This document shows, in pieces, positions 25,446 to 34,500 of a stretch of DNA of 64,000 nucleotides; position 1 is the stretch's first letter, and the number at the start of each line of letters is the position of its first letter. The DNA is taken from contig NZ_JGYW01000003.1 of NCBI RefSeq assembly GCF_000741205.1, positions 124,001 to 188,000 on the forward strand, written 5' to 3'. The translations under genes were made by a program, and so were the position numbers. Under the pieces are notes generated by a model that made no database searches, was not told where the DNA came from, and saw nothing but the letters and a program-made list of their open reading frames with translations. The stretch comes from Bifidobacterium gallicum DSM 20093 = LMG 11596 (GTDB lineage: Bacteria > Actinomycetota > Actinomycetes > Actinomycetales > Bifidobacteriaceae).

Positions 25446-26495
25446 ATGATGACTATGCACAATGATTCGCACGAGTTTGCGGCTGCATCGACGTCCGCAT
25501 TTGCGTCCGCGCCCACATCCGATCCCACATCGTCGCCCACTTCAGTCGCGCGGGATACGCAAGGTCCCGCGCAATTTCCAGCGTCCCCGCTGCCCTTCCC
25601 GCTATGCCGCACAATCGCCGACGTGCGCGCCTATGACGTGGTCGACTCCACGAACACGCTGGCCGCGCAGCTCGTGGCGTCCGACGACTACGCGCACGAC
25701 CGTATCACCGTGGTCACGGCCCGTGAACAGACTGCGGGTCGCGGCCGGCTCGACCATACGTGGACGAGCGTGCCGGACGAATCGTTCATCGCGTCGTTCA
25801 TTGTGCGCCTGCCGCGCTCGCTCGTCACCGATGAGCTTACTGCCGGTTGGGTGTCAATGGTTCCAGGATTCGCGACGGTCGATGCGCTGCGTACCACGGT
25901 ACGTGAGCTCAATCTGACGTGGCGCACGGACGCGCACGGCAATTCATTCGAACCCTCACTCAAGTGGCCCAACGACGTGGTATGCCAAGGGCTCAAGCTC
26001 GGCGGCATTCTGACGCAGTGGGTTGGCGTCGGTCTCGACTCGGCCGCCGTCATTTTCGGCATCGGCCTCAACCTCAACATCCCGGCCGACCGCCTGCCAA
26101 CCGCGCAGGCCACGTCACTGCAACTCGTTACGTCCGCTGCGGATTCGGCTGGGCAGGATTCCAGTAGTATTTCCGCATCCCACGCACGAGGCGTCCCCCA
26201 CCTGACGGACTGCTTGGCCATGCATATGGTGCAACAGCTGCAGATGCAATGCGAGTCGCTGATCGATGCGCCACGTGACACGGCTGCGCGCATGCAGTCG
26301 CGCATGAACGCTGAATGTTGGACGCTTGGCAAACCCGTGCAAGCGCATTTGGTGGACGGTTCCACGCTCAACGGCACAGCCGTTGCCCTACAAGAGAACG
26401 CATCCTTGGCGATCCGTTTGCCCGACGGTAGCATGCGAACTGTCACCACGGGCGATGTGGGAGTGCTTCCCGAAGACACACATTTTGTCCTTTAA
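25446..26495 (+). CDS. birA: Biotin--[acetyl-CoA-carboxylase] ligase BirA
   Basis: Attaches biotin to the BCCP domain of the nearby acyl-CoA carboxylase. After an Ala/Ser/Thr/Pro-rich lead of about 50 residues, the catalytic core has AYDVVDSTNTLAAQLV, REQTAGRGRLDHTWTSVPDE (adenylate loop), PSLKWPNDVVCQGLKLGGIL with the catalytic Lys, and IFGIGLNLNIPADRLPTAQA. The C-terminal SH3-like domain begins near HLVDGSTLNGTAVALQENAS. There is no N-terminal DNA-binding domain, so it should not act as a biotin-operon repressor as E. coli BirA does. Length 349. The start MMTMHND is preceded by GGGAAGC. Faces bioY tail to tail. Confidence 0.93.
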   Translation: MMTMHNDSHEFAAASTSAFASAPTSDPTSSPTSVARDTQGPAQFPASPLPFPLCRTIADVRAYDVVDSTNTLAAQLVASDDYAHDRITVVTAREQTAGRGRLDHTWTSVPDESFIASFIVRLPRSLVTDELTAGWVSMVPGFATVDALRTTVRELNLTWRTDAHGNSFEPSLKWPNDVVCQGLKLGGILTQWVGVGLDSAAVIFGIGLNLNIPADRLPTAQATSLQLVTSAADSAGQDSSSISASHARGVPHLTDCLAMHMVQQLQMQCESLIDAPRDTAARMQSRMNAECWTLGKPVQAHLVDGSTLNGTAVALQENASLAIRLPDGSMRTVTTGDVGVLPEDTHFVL

Positions 26496-26530
26496 CCCCC
26501 ATATCGTGGCACCGCGATGAATCGAGCTGT

Positions 26531-27223
26531 TCAGTGCTGTTCGCGATTCAGCAATGACAATCCCGAAGCGGCGGCTGCGGCGACAATCGCCTTGCACACG
26601 TCACCCGCAATGAAGCCCATCGACGCCAGTGCTACTGTGCCAACGGGCATGCCCGTGACGAATGACTGCAGGCCGATGCCGAACACATAGAGCACACCCA
26701 CGCAGCCGACGAGGCAAGCCACAACGTTGCGCACAAAACGCAACACCACCGTCAACGTGACACGGCGTGCCGTTGACTGTTCGCGCGCAATGGCCGCATC
26801 CCAACGGCTCTTGCGGCTAGCCAGCAGTCCCGTCACCACCACGGCGGGTACAAACCCATAGAGGAAGCCGCAGCTCGGCCCGATCAGCGCGGCTATGGAC
26901 ATGCCGCCCGAAAACACGGGCAACCCGCAAGCGCCAGCCGTCAGATACAACACCACCGATGCCAACGCGTTGCGCCAACCAAGCAGCAACGCCATCATCA
27001 TGACCACAAACGTCTGCAACGTGATCGGCACAGGAGTGCCCGGCACTGGAATGCGGCCGGCAGCCGTGGCCGCCCACAGCAACAATGCGGCGCCCACAAT
27101 GGCCGTCAAACGCATCGCAGGTGTGAGACCATGATCACGAGCCGTGATCACGGGCGGCAGCGTGGACGTGGTGGAAGCCGACGTGGTGGAATTGGTTGAT
27201 GGGGCATTCTGTGGTTGTGCCAT
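26531..27223 (-). CDS. bioY: Biotin transporter BioY (ECF S component)
   Basis: Membrane S component that captures biotin. The 230-residue product has a Ser/Thr-rich start, then six hydrophobic segments with GRIPVPGTPVPITLQTFVVM, GWRNALASVVLYLTAGACGL and PVFSGGMSIAALIGPSCGFL, the conserved BioY motifs for biotin binding. ATG 27223 follows GAGGAGAC. No bioM/bioN genes are present, so it works alone or with shared ECF ATPases. It is divergent from accBC, the enzyme that needs biotin, and convergent with birA. No biotin synthesis gene is seen in the window, which fits uptake as the source. Confidence 0.95.
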   Translation of the reverse strand: MAQPQNAPSTNSTTSASTTSTLPPVITARDHGLTPAMRLTAIVGAALLLWAATAAGRIPVPGTPVPITLQTFVVMMMALLLGWRNALASVVLYLTAGACGLPVFSGGMSIAALIGPSCGFLYGFVPAVVVTGLLASRKSRWDAAIAREQSTARRVTLTVVLRFVRNVVACLVGCVGVLYVFGIGLQSFVTGMPVGTVALASMGFIAGDVCKAIVAAAAASGLSLLNREQH

Positions 27224-27558
27224 GGTGTTCGTCTCCTCTGCGATACCTGCCATGCAAGTCATGCCATGCAAGCCATGCCATGCAAGCCATGCCATGAAAG
27301 TCGCCGCACGTGGCCTTGTCCAGGAACGTTGTGCATGCGTGCATGGTGGCGTGGAACATGCCGAACGCTTGCGAAGCGGCAATGTCGCGTCCTCAGAGTG
27401 GTGAGGGCGAGCGGTTTGTGTCGCCCAAGTGCGGCCGGCAGGATTCATCGTAAGAAAGTTTGGTTACGACTCCGTTTGTGCACGTCAACAAAACTTGTGG
27501 CGAACTTTTGCATAATCGGCGATGCCGCACCCCGGACCGGCATGGCAAGGTGGAACGC
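27224..27558. other. Divergent bioY/accBC intergenic region with CATGCCATGCAAGC repeats
   Basis: Positions 27250-27297 hold a short tandem array of the 15-base type CCATGCAAG(T/C)CATG, rich in the palindrome GCATGC/CATG. It lies between the ribosome site of bioY and a 240-base stretch leading to accBC. It may contain shared regulatory sites; no known biotin operator is recognised. Confidence 0.5.
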
Positions 27559-29598
27559 ATGCCAACACAGCCTGCCACAACTGTCCCTCCATCCACCCTT
27601 CCATCATCGCCGTCATCGTTTGCAATGTCAGCCAACAACGCCACTGCAACACCGCGTCCAATCGCCACGTTGCTTGTGGCCAACCGTGGTGAAATCGCGT
27701 TGCGCGTGGTGCGCACGGCCAAAGAAATGGGCATCCGCACGGTTGCCGTGTATGCCGAGCAAGACCGTCACGCCCAATACGTGCGCATGGCCGACGAAGC
27801 ATATCTGCTGTCGGGCGACACATACGCCGAAACCTATCTCAACCAGGATCGTCTGATTGAGATTCTTGAACGTTCAGGCGCCGACGCCGTGCATCCTGGC
27901 TACGGTTTCCTGTCTGAAGTGCCGTCGTTCGCGCAAGCTGTGCTGAACGCGGGCGCCGCTTGGCTCGGCCCGAACCCTACAGCGCTTGAAGAACTTGGCG
28001 ACAAGATCAGCGCTCGCAAAGTCGCCAAACGCGCCCATGTTCCTCCGGTGCCGGGCATTTCCGAACCAATTTCCGACATGCGTCCGCTGCTTGACTTTGC
28101 GCATACGCATGGCTACCCGCTCATGCTTAAGCGTGCCGACGGCGGTGGCGGCCGTGGCATCACGCTCGTGCGCAGCGATGATGAGCTGCGTGGCTTTTAC
28201 ATGAACCACGACGCGTTGCAAGGCGGCGATTTGCAAGCGTATTTCGTCGAGCTGTTCATTGATCAGGGCCGCCATGTGGAAACGCAGTGCGGCCGTGATG
28301 CGCATGGCAATTTCACCGTGTATTCAACGCGTGACTGCTCGCTGCAGCGCCGCAACCAGAAACTGATTGAAGAGGCTCCGGCCCCGTTCTTGACTCCTGA
28401 GGTTGAGGAGGCGCTTGAACGCAACTCGCGTGCGCTGTTTGAAGCCGTGGACTATGTGGGTTTGGGCACGTGTGAGTTCATGGTCACGTCCACGGGCAAG
28501 GTCTACTTTTTGGAGGTCAACCCGCGTCTGCAAGTCGAGCATACGGTCAGCGAAGAAGTTTGCGGTCTCGATTTGGTGCGTGAACAGATCACCATCGCGT
28601 CCGGTGGCACGCTTACACAGCCCGAACCGTTGCGTGGCCACAGTTTTGAGCTGCGCATCACGTGCGAAGATCCGAATACGAACTTGGCGCCGAGCTCCGG
28701 CACGTTGACGCGCGTCGTCTGGCCGTCCGGTCCCGGCATCCGCGTGGATTCAGGTGTCGTTGAGGGCGACACGATCTCCCCGAAGTTCGATTCGATGATG
28801 GGCAAGCTGATTGTCACGGCCCAAGACCGCCGTTCGGCCATCGCTCGCGTGCGCCGCGCACTTGAAGAGCTCGTCATTGAAGGCGTGCCCACGCCGGCCC
28901 CGCTGTTCGCCGAGATTTTCCGCGACCACGAGTTCACGGCAGAAGACGATATTGATTTCTCGGACACCGACAACGCGTTCCAACCGTCCACGCCCGGCCG
29001 TTTCGCTGTGAGCACGAAGTGGATGGAACGCAAGTATCTCAATAGGCAGGCGGCGTCTTCGAAGGGTGGACAGCCTGCGTCGCTGTCTGCAGAAATCAAT
29101 GAACCAAACAAACCTGAGCCCAGCGAAACGTTCGTCATTGAAATGAACGGCAAGCGCGTGAGCCTGACCGTGCCGTCGGACGTGGTGGCCAACATCACGG
29201 GTGCCGCGCGCATGAAAGCCGGCAAGCAGGCCACGCAACCGTTGCGCGGAGCCGGACTGCACCACGTACCGCGCGCCACGCACGAGTCCGAGGCCGGAGC
29301 CGGCGTGATCGCCGCACCGATGCAAGCCATCGTGACGCGCATCAACGTGGCGGAAGGGCAGGAAGTAGCCAAGGGCGACCTGCTCGTCGTGCTCGAGTCG
29401 ATGAAGATGGAAAACTACGTCTACGCGCCCACGGGCGGCACCGTCACCGACATCCAAGTCGCGCCGGCAGCCGGCGTGGAAGCGGGCGACACGCTGATGA
29501 CGCTCGATGTTGACGGCACCACCAAAACCGATACGGCAGGCGCCAATGCCACTGCCAATACGGCTGCAGATACCAGCAAGGAGGGCAACGATGACTGA
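27559..29598 (+). CDS. accBC: Acetyl/propionyl-CoA carboxylase alpha subunit (biotin carboxylase + BCCP)
   Basis: Carboxylates its own biotin with ATP and bicarbonate, then passes CO2 to the beta subunit to form malonyl-CoA. The biotin carboxylase part begins ATLLVANRGEIALRVVRTAK, with HPGYGFLSEVPSFAQAV, the ATP-grasp loop LMLKRADGGGGRGITLVRSD, and FLEVNPRLQVEHTVSEEVCG. The BCCP domain at the C-terminus carries the biotin-Lys motif LVVLESMKMENYVYAP (Lys about residue 616). An Ala/Thr/Asp-rich tail follows. Length 679. ATG 27559 has AAGGTGG five bases before it; the first 35 residues are Ser/Thr/Pro-rich. The stop overlaps accD by 8 bases. Confidence 0.96.
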   Translation: MPTQPATTVPPSTLPSSPSSFAMSANNATATPRPIATLLVANRGEIALRVVRTAKEMGIRTVAVYAEQDRHAQYVRMADEAYLLSGDTYAETYLNQDRLIEILERSGADAVHPGYGFLSEVPSFAQAVLNAGAAWLGPNPTALEELGDKISARKVAKRAHVPPVPGISEPISDMRPLLDFAHTHGYPLMLKRADGGGGRGITLVRSDDELRGFYMNHDALQGGDLQAYFVELFIDQGRHVETQCGRDAHGNFTVYSTRDCSLQRRNQKLIEEAPAPFLTPEVEEALERNSRALFEAVDYVGLGTCEFMVTSTGKVYFLEVNPRLQVEHTVSEEVCGLDLVREQITIASGGTLTQPEPLRGHSFELRITCEDPNTNLAPSSGTLTRVVWPSGPGIRVDSGVVEGDTISPKFDSMMGKLIVTAQDRRSAIARVRRALEELVIEGVPTPAPLFAEIFRDHEFTAEDDIDFSDTDNAFQPSTPGRFAVSTKWMERKYLNRQAASSKGGQPASLSAEINEPNKPEPSETFVIEMNGKRVSLTVPSDVVANITGAARMKAGKQATQPLRGAGLHHVPRATHESEAGAGVIAAPMQAIVTRINVAEGQEVAKGDLLVVLESMKMENYVYAPTGGTVTDIQVAPAAGVEAGDTLMTLDVDGTTKTDTAGANATANTAADTSKEGNDD

Positions 29599-31303
29599 TA
29601 TCACGCAGTCACCGAACGTGCTCGCGTTCGCCGATGCGAGCGGCGATTTCAACGAGGCTGTCAGCCGCGTGGAAGCCAGCGAACAGGCGCGCGTTGAAGC
29701 CGCGGGGGCGGCCGCGACGGCAGGAACACCGGGCGCGCAAACCGCAGCGGCAGGCGAGCGCCAACCGATCCGCGCGGCCGTGCTGAAAGCCGCACAGCTC
29801 GCGCGTGACGCCGAAGAACATGCGCGCACGAAACAGCACGTCAAAGGCAAACTCACGGCGCGCGAACGCTTGGATCTGCTGCTTGACACGGGCAGTTTCG
29901 AGGAAATCGGCCGGTTCAGCGGCGGATCGATCAACGGTGGCGTGGCCGGAGCGGCCGTCATCACGGGATTCGGACGTATTTATGGCCGCACAGTGGCCGT
30001 CTACGCGCAGGATTTCTCAGTGCGCGGCGGTTCGCTCGGTGCGGCTGAAGGACGTAAAATCTGCCGGCTCATGGACGAAGCGCTCGCACTGGGCGTGCCG
30101 GTGATCGCACTGATCGATTCGGGCGGCGCGCGCATCCAGGAGGGCGTGGCCGCGCTGACTGAATACGGCCATATTTTCCGCCGCACCTGCCAGGCGAGCG
30201 GATTCGTGCCGCAAGTCTCGCTGATTTTGGGGCCGTGCGCGGGCGGTGCCGTGTACTGTCCGGCGTTGACCGACCTGATTGTGATGACGCGCGAAAACTC
30301 GAACATGTTCGTCACGGGTCCCGACGTGATCAAAGCGGCTACGGGCGAAACAATTTCGATGGACGACCTGGGCGGCGGCCATGTGCATGCGACGACGAGC
30401 GGCGTGGCACATTATTTGGGCGAAGACGAGTCGGACGCGATTGATTATGTGCGCACGGTGCTCGCATATTTGCCGGCGAACGCGAGCGGCCCGCTGCCGC
30501 ATTACGATTACATGGCCACGCGCGCCGACCATGAAGTGGCCAAACGTTTGGCCGGCATTGTGCCGGCGAACGAACGCCAACCGTACGACGTGACCGATGT
30601 GATCCGCTGCATTGTGGATTACGGCGAGTTTGTGCAAGTACACGAACTGTTCGCGCCGTCGGCCGTGGTCGGGTTCGCGTGCATGGATGGCAATCCTGTG
30701 GGCATTGTGGCCAACCAGCCGGCCGTGCTGGCAGGCAGTCTCGACGTCGACGCGTCGGAGAAAGTCGCACGGTTCGTGCGGTTGTGTGACGCGTTCAACC
30801 TGCCCGTGATCACGCTCGTGGACACGCCTGGTTACAAGCCGGGTGCCGAACAGGAACATGCGGGCATCATCCGCCGTGGTGCCAAAGTCATTTACGCCTA
30901 TGCAAGCGCCCAAGTGCCGCTGATCACGGTGATCTTGCGCAAAGCATTCGGCGGCGCCTACATCGTGATGGGTTCGAAGTCAATTGGCGCTGATCTGAAC
31001 TTCGCTTGGCCCAGCAGCCAGATCGCCGTGCTTGGCGCGACGGGTGCCGCGAACATTTTGCATCGACGTGACTTGCAAAAAGCCAAGGACCAAGGCAAAG
31101 ACGTGGAAGCCGAACGTGCACGCTACGCAGCCGAATATGAGCGCACGACGGTCAACGCGAACCTGTCGATGGAAATGGGTGAAGTCGACGCGATGATCGA
31201 CCCCGAGCAAACACGCGAAACGTTGCTGCATGGCTTGGCCACGCTGCGCACGAAGCAACGCCGGCGCGTCACAGGCAGGCATCATGCCAATCCGCCGTTG
31301 TGA
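29591..31303 (+). CDS. accD: Acetyl/propionyl-CoA carboxylase beta subunit (carboxyltransferase)
   Basis: Transfers the carboxyl group from biotin to acetyl-CoA (or propionyl-CoA). ATG 29591 is preceded by AAGGAGGG and lies inside the accBC end, so translation is coupled. An Ala-rich lead of about 75 residues precedes the crotonase-like core: KLTARERLDLLLDTGSFEEI, FSVRGGSLGAAEGRKICRLM, PVIALIDSGGARIQEGVAAL, and the second half with ITLVDTPGYKPGAEQEHAGI, plus the IVMGSKSIGADLNFAWPSSQ segment that binds biotin. Length 570. The combination accBC-accD directly before fas identifies it as the malonyl-CoA supplier for the type I synthase. Confidence 0.95.
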   Translation: MTDITQSPNVLAFADASGDFNEAVSRVEASEQARVEAAGAAATAGTPGAQTAAAGERQPIRAAVLKAAQLARDAEEHARTKQHVKGKLTARERLDLLLDTGSFEEIGRFSGGSINGGVAGAAVITGFGRIYGRTVAVYAQDFSVRGGSLGAAEGRKICRLMDEALALGVPVIALIDSGGARIQEGVAALTEYGHIFRRTCQASGFVPQVSLILGPCAGGAVYCPALTDLIVMTRENSNMFVTGPDVIKAATGETISMDDLGGGHVHATTSGVAHYLGEDESDAIDYVRTVLAYLPANASGPLPHYDYMATRADHEVAKRLAGIVPANERQPYDVTDVIRCIVDYGEFVQVHELFAPSAVVGFACMDGNPVGIVANQPAVLAGSLDVDASEKVARFVRLCDAFNLPVITLVDTPGYKPGAEQEHAGIIRRGAKVIYAYASAQVPLITVILRKAFGGAYIVMGSKSIGADLNFAWPSSQIAVLGATGAANILHRRDLQKAKDQGKDVEAERARYAAEYERTTVNANLSMEMGEVDAMIDPEQTRETLLHGLATLRTKQRRRVTGRHHANPPL

Positions 31304-31374
31304 GCCTGCGCGGGAAGGCGGCCGCATGATGGCGCGTTGATAGCCCGTCAGCAAATCCGACTCGAAAGCGGGCT

Positions 31375-31409
31375 GCCAACTTGGCCACGAGCCGGGTTGC
31401 CAACCTGGC
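31375..31409. promoter_or_regulatory. Two small palindromes between accD and fas (operator candidates)
   Basis: GCCAACTTGGC (31375-31385) is a perfect palindrome and GCCAACCTGGC (31399-31409) a near copy; their centres are 24 bases apart, and both sit in longer direct repeats (TTGCCAAC-Y-TGGCC). They lie about 165-190 bases before fas. A FasR-like PucR regulator is encoded 10 kb upstream, but binding is speculative. Confidence 0.4.
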
Positions 31410-31571
31410 CGCCCGCTGAGTTGCCAGCGGGGCTGCAAACCCGCCCAACGATCTGACCATGCATCAACCGAACCAACTCGCCACTCTTCTGGCCACCTAA
31501 CAGTTTCTATACAACCAACCGCTTCTATCCAACCAACATCCAACCAATCACCACTGATGGCAAGGAATCCT

Positions 31572-34500
31572 ATGAACAACCTCAACGAAGCCGCAGCTAC
31601 AACTGCGGCAGACGCCACCTCCACCACGAACTCGTTCGAGTATTTCCTCGACGTGCTGGGCGGCGCAGCCACTGACGCCAGCACTGCCAACACTGCCAGC
31701 GCAGCCGGCGAACCCTACGTGCTGATGTTCGCAGGCCAGTCCACACCGTGGACGACGGCGCTCAACGAATTGGCCGAGGACGGCCAGACGAGCAGCGTGC
31801 TGCACGCCCAAGCCGACGCCGCGCGCGCCAAACTCGCCCCTGTAGCGGCTGACCTGCTGGCCATAGCCGGCAAGCCGCTCGACTTGTTCGCGCTCGCGGC
31901 CGCCACGGCCAGCACGAATTCAGCACGCCTCGGTGCGGCTGCCGACGCCACAGCCAGCGTTGAAGGCATCGCATTGGCGCAGCTCGGCGCGCTGGCTGAG
32001 CTGGAAGCATTGGGCTTGGATCTGCGGCAGCATGCGCCAGCCGCATTGCTCGGCCATTCACAAGGCGTGCTCGGCGTACACATGGCCCATGCCATCGCCA
32101 AAGCCGGTTCCGTCGAGGCCGCTGCCGACGCCACGGCCAACATTCTGGCCATCGCCGCGCTGATTGGTGCGGCCGGCACGCGCGCCGCCCGCCAGGAAGG
32201 TCTCGTGCCGCGTTTTGGCGATGCCACGCCGATGCTGTCGGTCAAGGACGCCACGCCTGAACAGGTGCAGGCGCTGATTGCCAAGGTGCGCAATGCTCGC
32301 ACACCTATCTCAATCGCCGTGCGCAACGCGGCCGACCATCTTGTGCTGTCAGGTCATCCGCAGGATTTGCAAGCGTTCGCCGACCAGGCCGCCAAACTCG
32401 CCAAGCGTGAGCAGGCCGCGCGTGACGGCAAGCAGCAGGGTGGCGCCGTGTTCGATCCGACGCTCGAATATTTGGACGTGACACTGCCATTCCACAGCCC
32501 GCTCATGGAGCCGGCCGTCGAGCAAGTGGCCCAGTGGGCCGCCGCCTGCGGACTTGACGTGGACACGGCCGTCACGTTGGCGCGTGAAGTGCTCGTCGAT
32601 CCCGTCGATTGGGACGGCCAGGTACGCCAGTTGCTGGCCGATCAGGATGCAGCCGCACTCTGGGCGCTCGACTTGGGTCCGGGTGCTGTGACGGCCAAGC
32701 TGTTCTCAGCTGTCGCACAAGGCACGGGTGCCGGTGTCGTCGACGCGTCGACGGTCGAGGCGCGTGGCGCGCTCGCCACGACGCCAGCCCGTGCGTTTGC
32801 CCGTTTGCAGGATTGGTCGCGGTTCGCGCCGCGCGTGGTTGAGACGGCTGACGGCCCGAAGCTCAGTACGGCGTTCTCACGTTTGACGGGCAAGCCGCCT
32901 GTGCTGTTGGCCGGCATGACGCCGACGACTGTTGATCCAGAGCTTGTGGCCGCCGCTGCCAACGCGGGTTACTGGGCTGAGCTGGCTGGTGGCGGCCAGG
33001 TCACGGCCGAAGTGCTCGACCGCAACATCGCCGAACTCGAACGCTTGCTTGAAGAGGGCCGCACGGTTGAGTTCAACGCGATGTTCATGGACCGGTATTT
33101 GTGGAATCTGCAGTTCGGCCAGTCGCGTCTCGTGCCGAAGAAGCGTGCGAGCGGCGCGCCGATTGACGGCGTGGCCATTTCCGCAGGCATTCCTGAACTC
33201 GATGAGGCTGTGGAGCTCGTGCGTTCGTTCCAGGCCGACGGCCTGCCGTACGTCGCGTTCAAGCCCGGCACCGTCGACCAGATCCGCCAGGTGGTGCGCA
33301 TCGCCAAGGCCGTGGCTCCTGTGACTGTGCTCATGCAGGTTGAGGGCGGCCAGGCTGGTGGCCATCACAGCTGGGAAGCGCTCGATGATTTGCTGCTGCA
33401 AACCTATGCGCTTGTGCGTGAGCAGCCGAACCTCGTGCTGTTGGCCGGTGGTGGCATCGGCACGCCAGAACGTGCGGCTGACTATGTGACGGGCGAATGG
33501 TCGCTCAAGTACGGCCGTCCGGTCATGCCCGTGGACGGCGTGTTCATTGGCACGGCCGTGATGACGGCGCGTGAAGCACATACGAGCCCTCAAGTCAAGC
33601 AGCTGCTGCTCAACACGCCCGGTATCACGCCAGACACGCCTGCTGGCGCCGATTTGGGTACCGGTGATTGGGTTGCGTCAGGCAAGGTGCGTGGCGGCAT
33701 GACGAGCGGCATGAGCCATCTGCACGCCGACATTTACGAAATCGAGAACACGTCGGCCCAGTGCGGCCGCTTGCTCGCCTATCTTTCGAAGCATCCCGAC
33801 GAGGTTCCGGCTCGCCGTCAGGAAGTCATTGACGCGCTGGCCGGCACGGCCAAGCCTTATTTTGGTGATCTTGACACGATGACCTACCGCCAGTGGGCCG
33901 AACGGTTCGCTGAACTGTCGTTCCCGTGGGCCGACCCGACGTACGCCGACCGTTTCCTGCATATGCTGCAGCGCATCGAGGCGCGTTTGACGGCTCAGGA
34001 AACGGGTTCGTTCACGCCGTTGTTCACCACGCGTGAGCAGGTGGAATCCGACCCGTCGGTTGCGATCGCCGAGCTGGTCAAGGCGTATCCGCTGGCTGAG
34101 CAGCGCATTGTTTCGCCGATGGATGCGGCTTGGTTCACGACGCTCGTCAACGAGTATCCCAAGCCGATGCCGTTCGTGCCGGTCATTGATGGCGACGTGT
34201 TGCGTTGGTGGGGCCGCGACCAGCTCTGGCAGTCCGAAGACCCGCGCTATTCGGCCGATGTTGTGCGCATTATTCCGGGTCCCGTTTCGGTCGCCGGCAT
34301 CACGTCCGTCGACGAGCCCGTCAAGGACATTCTGGGCCGGTTCGAAACGGCGATGATTGACCGTGCCGCAGCCCAACAGGCGGACGAACAGGAATCACAT
34401 ATTGATTTCTCTGGCGCCAACGCGAGCGTTCCCGCCTCCGGCCAGCGTTTCGCCGTGCTCGGTGAGGCTGGCGACGCGGCTGCATTCATCCGTCGAAGCC

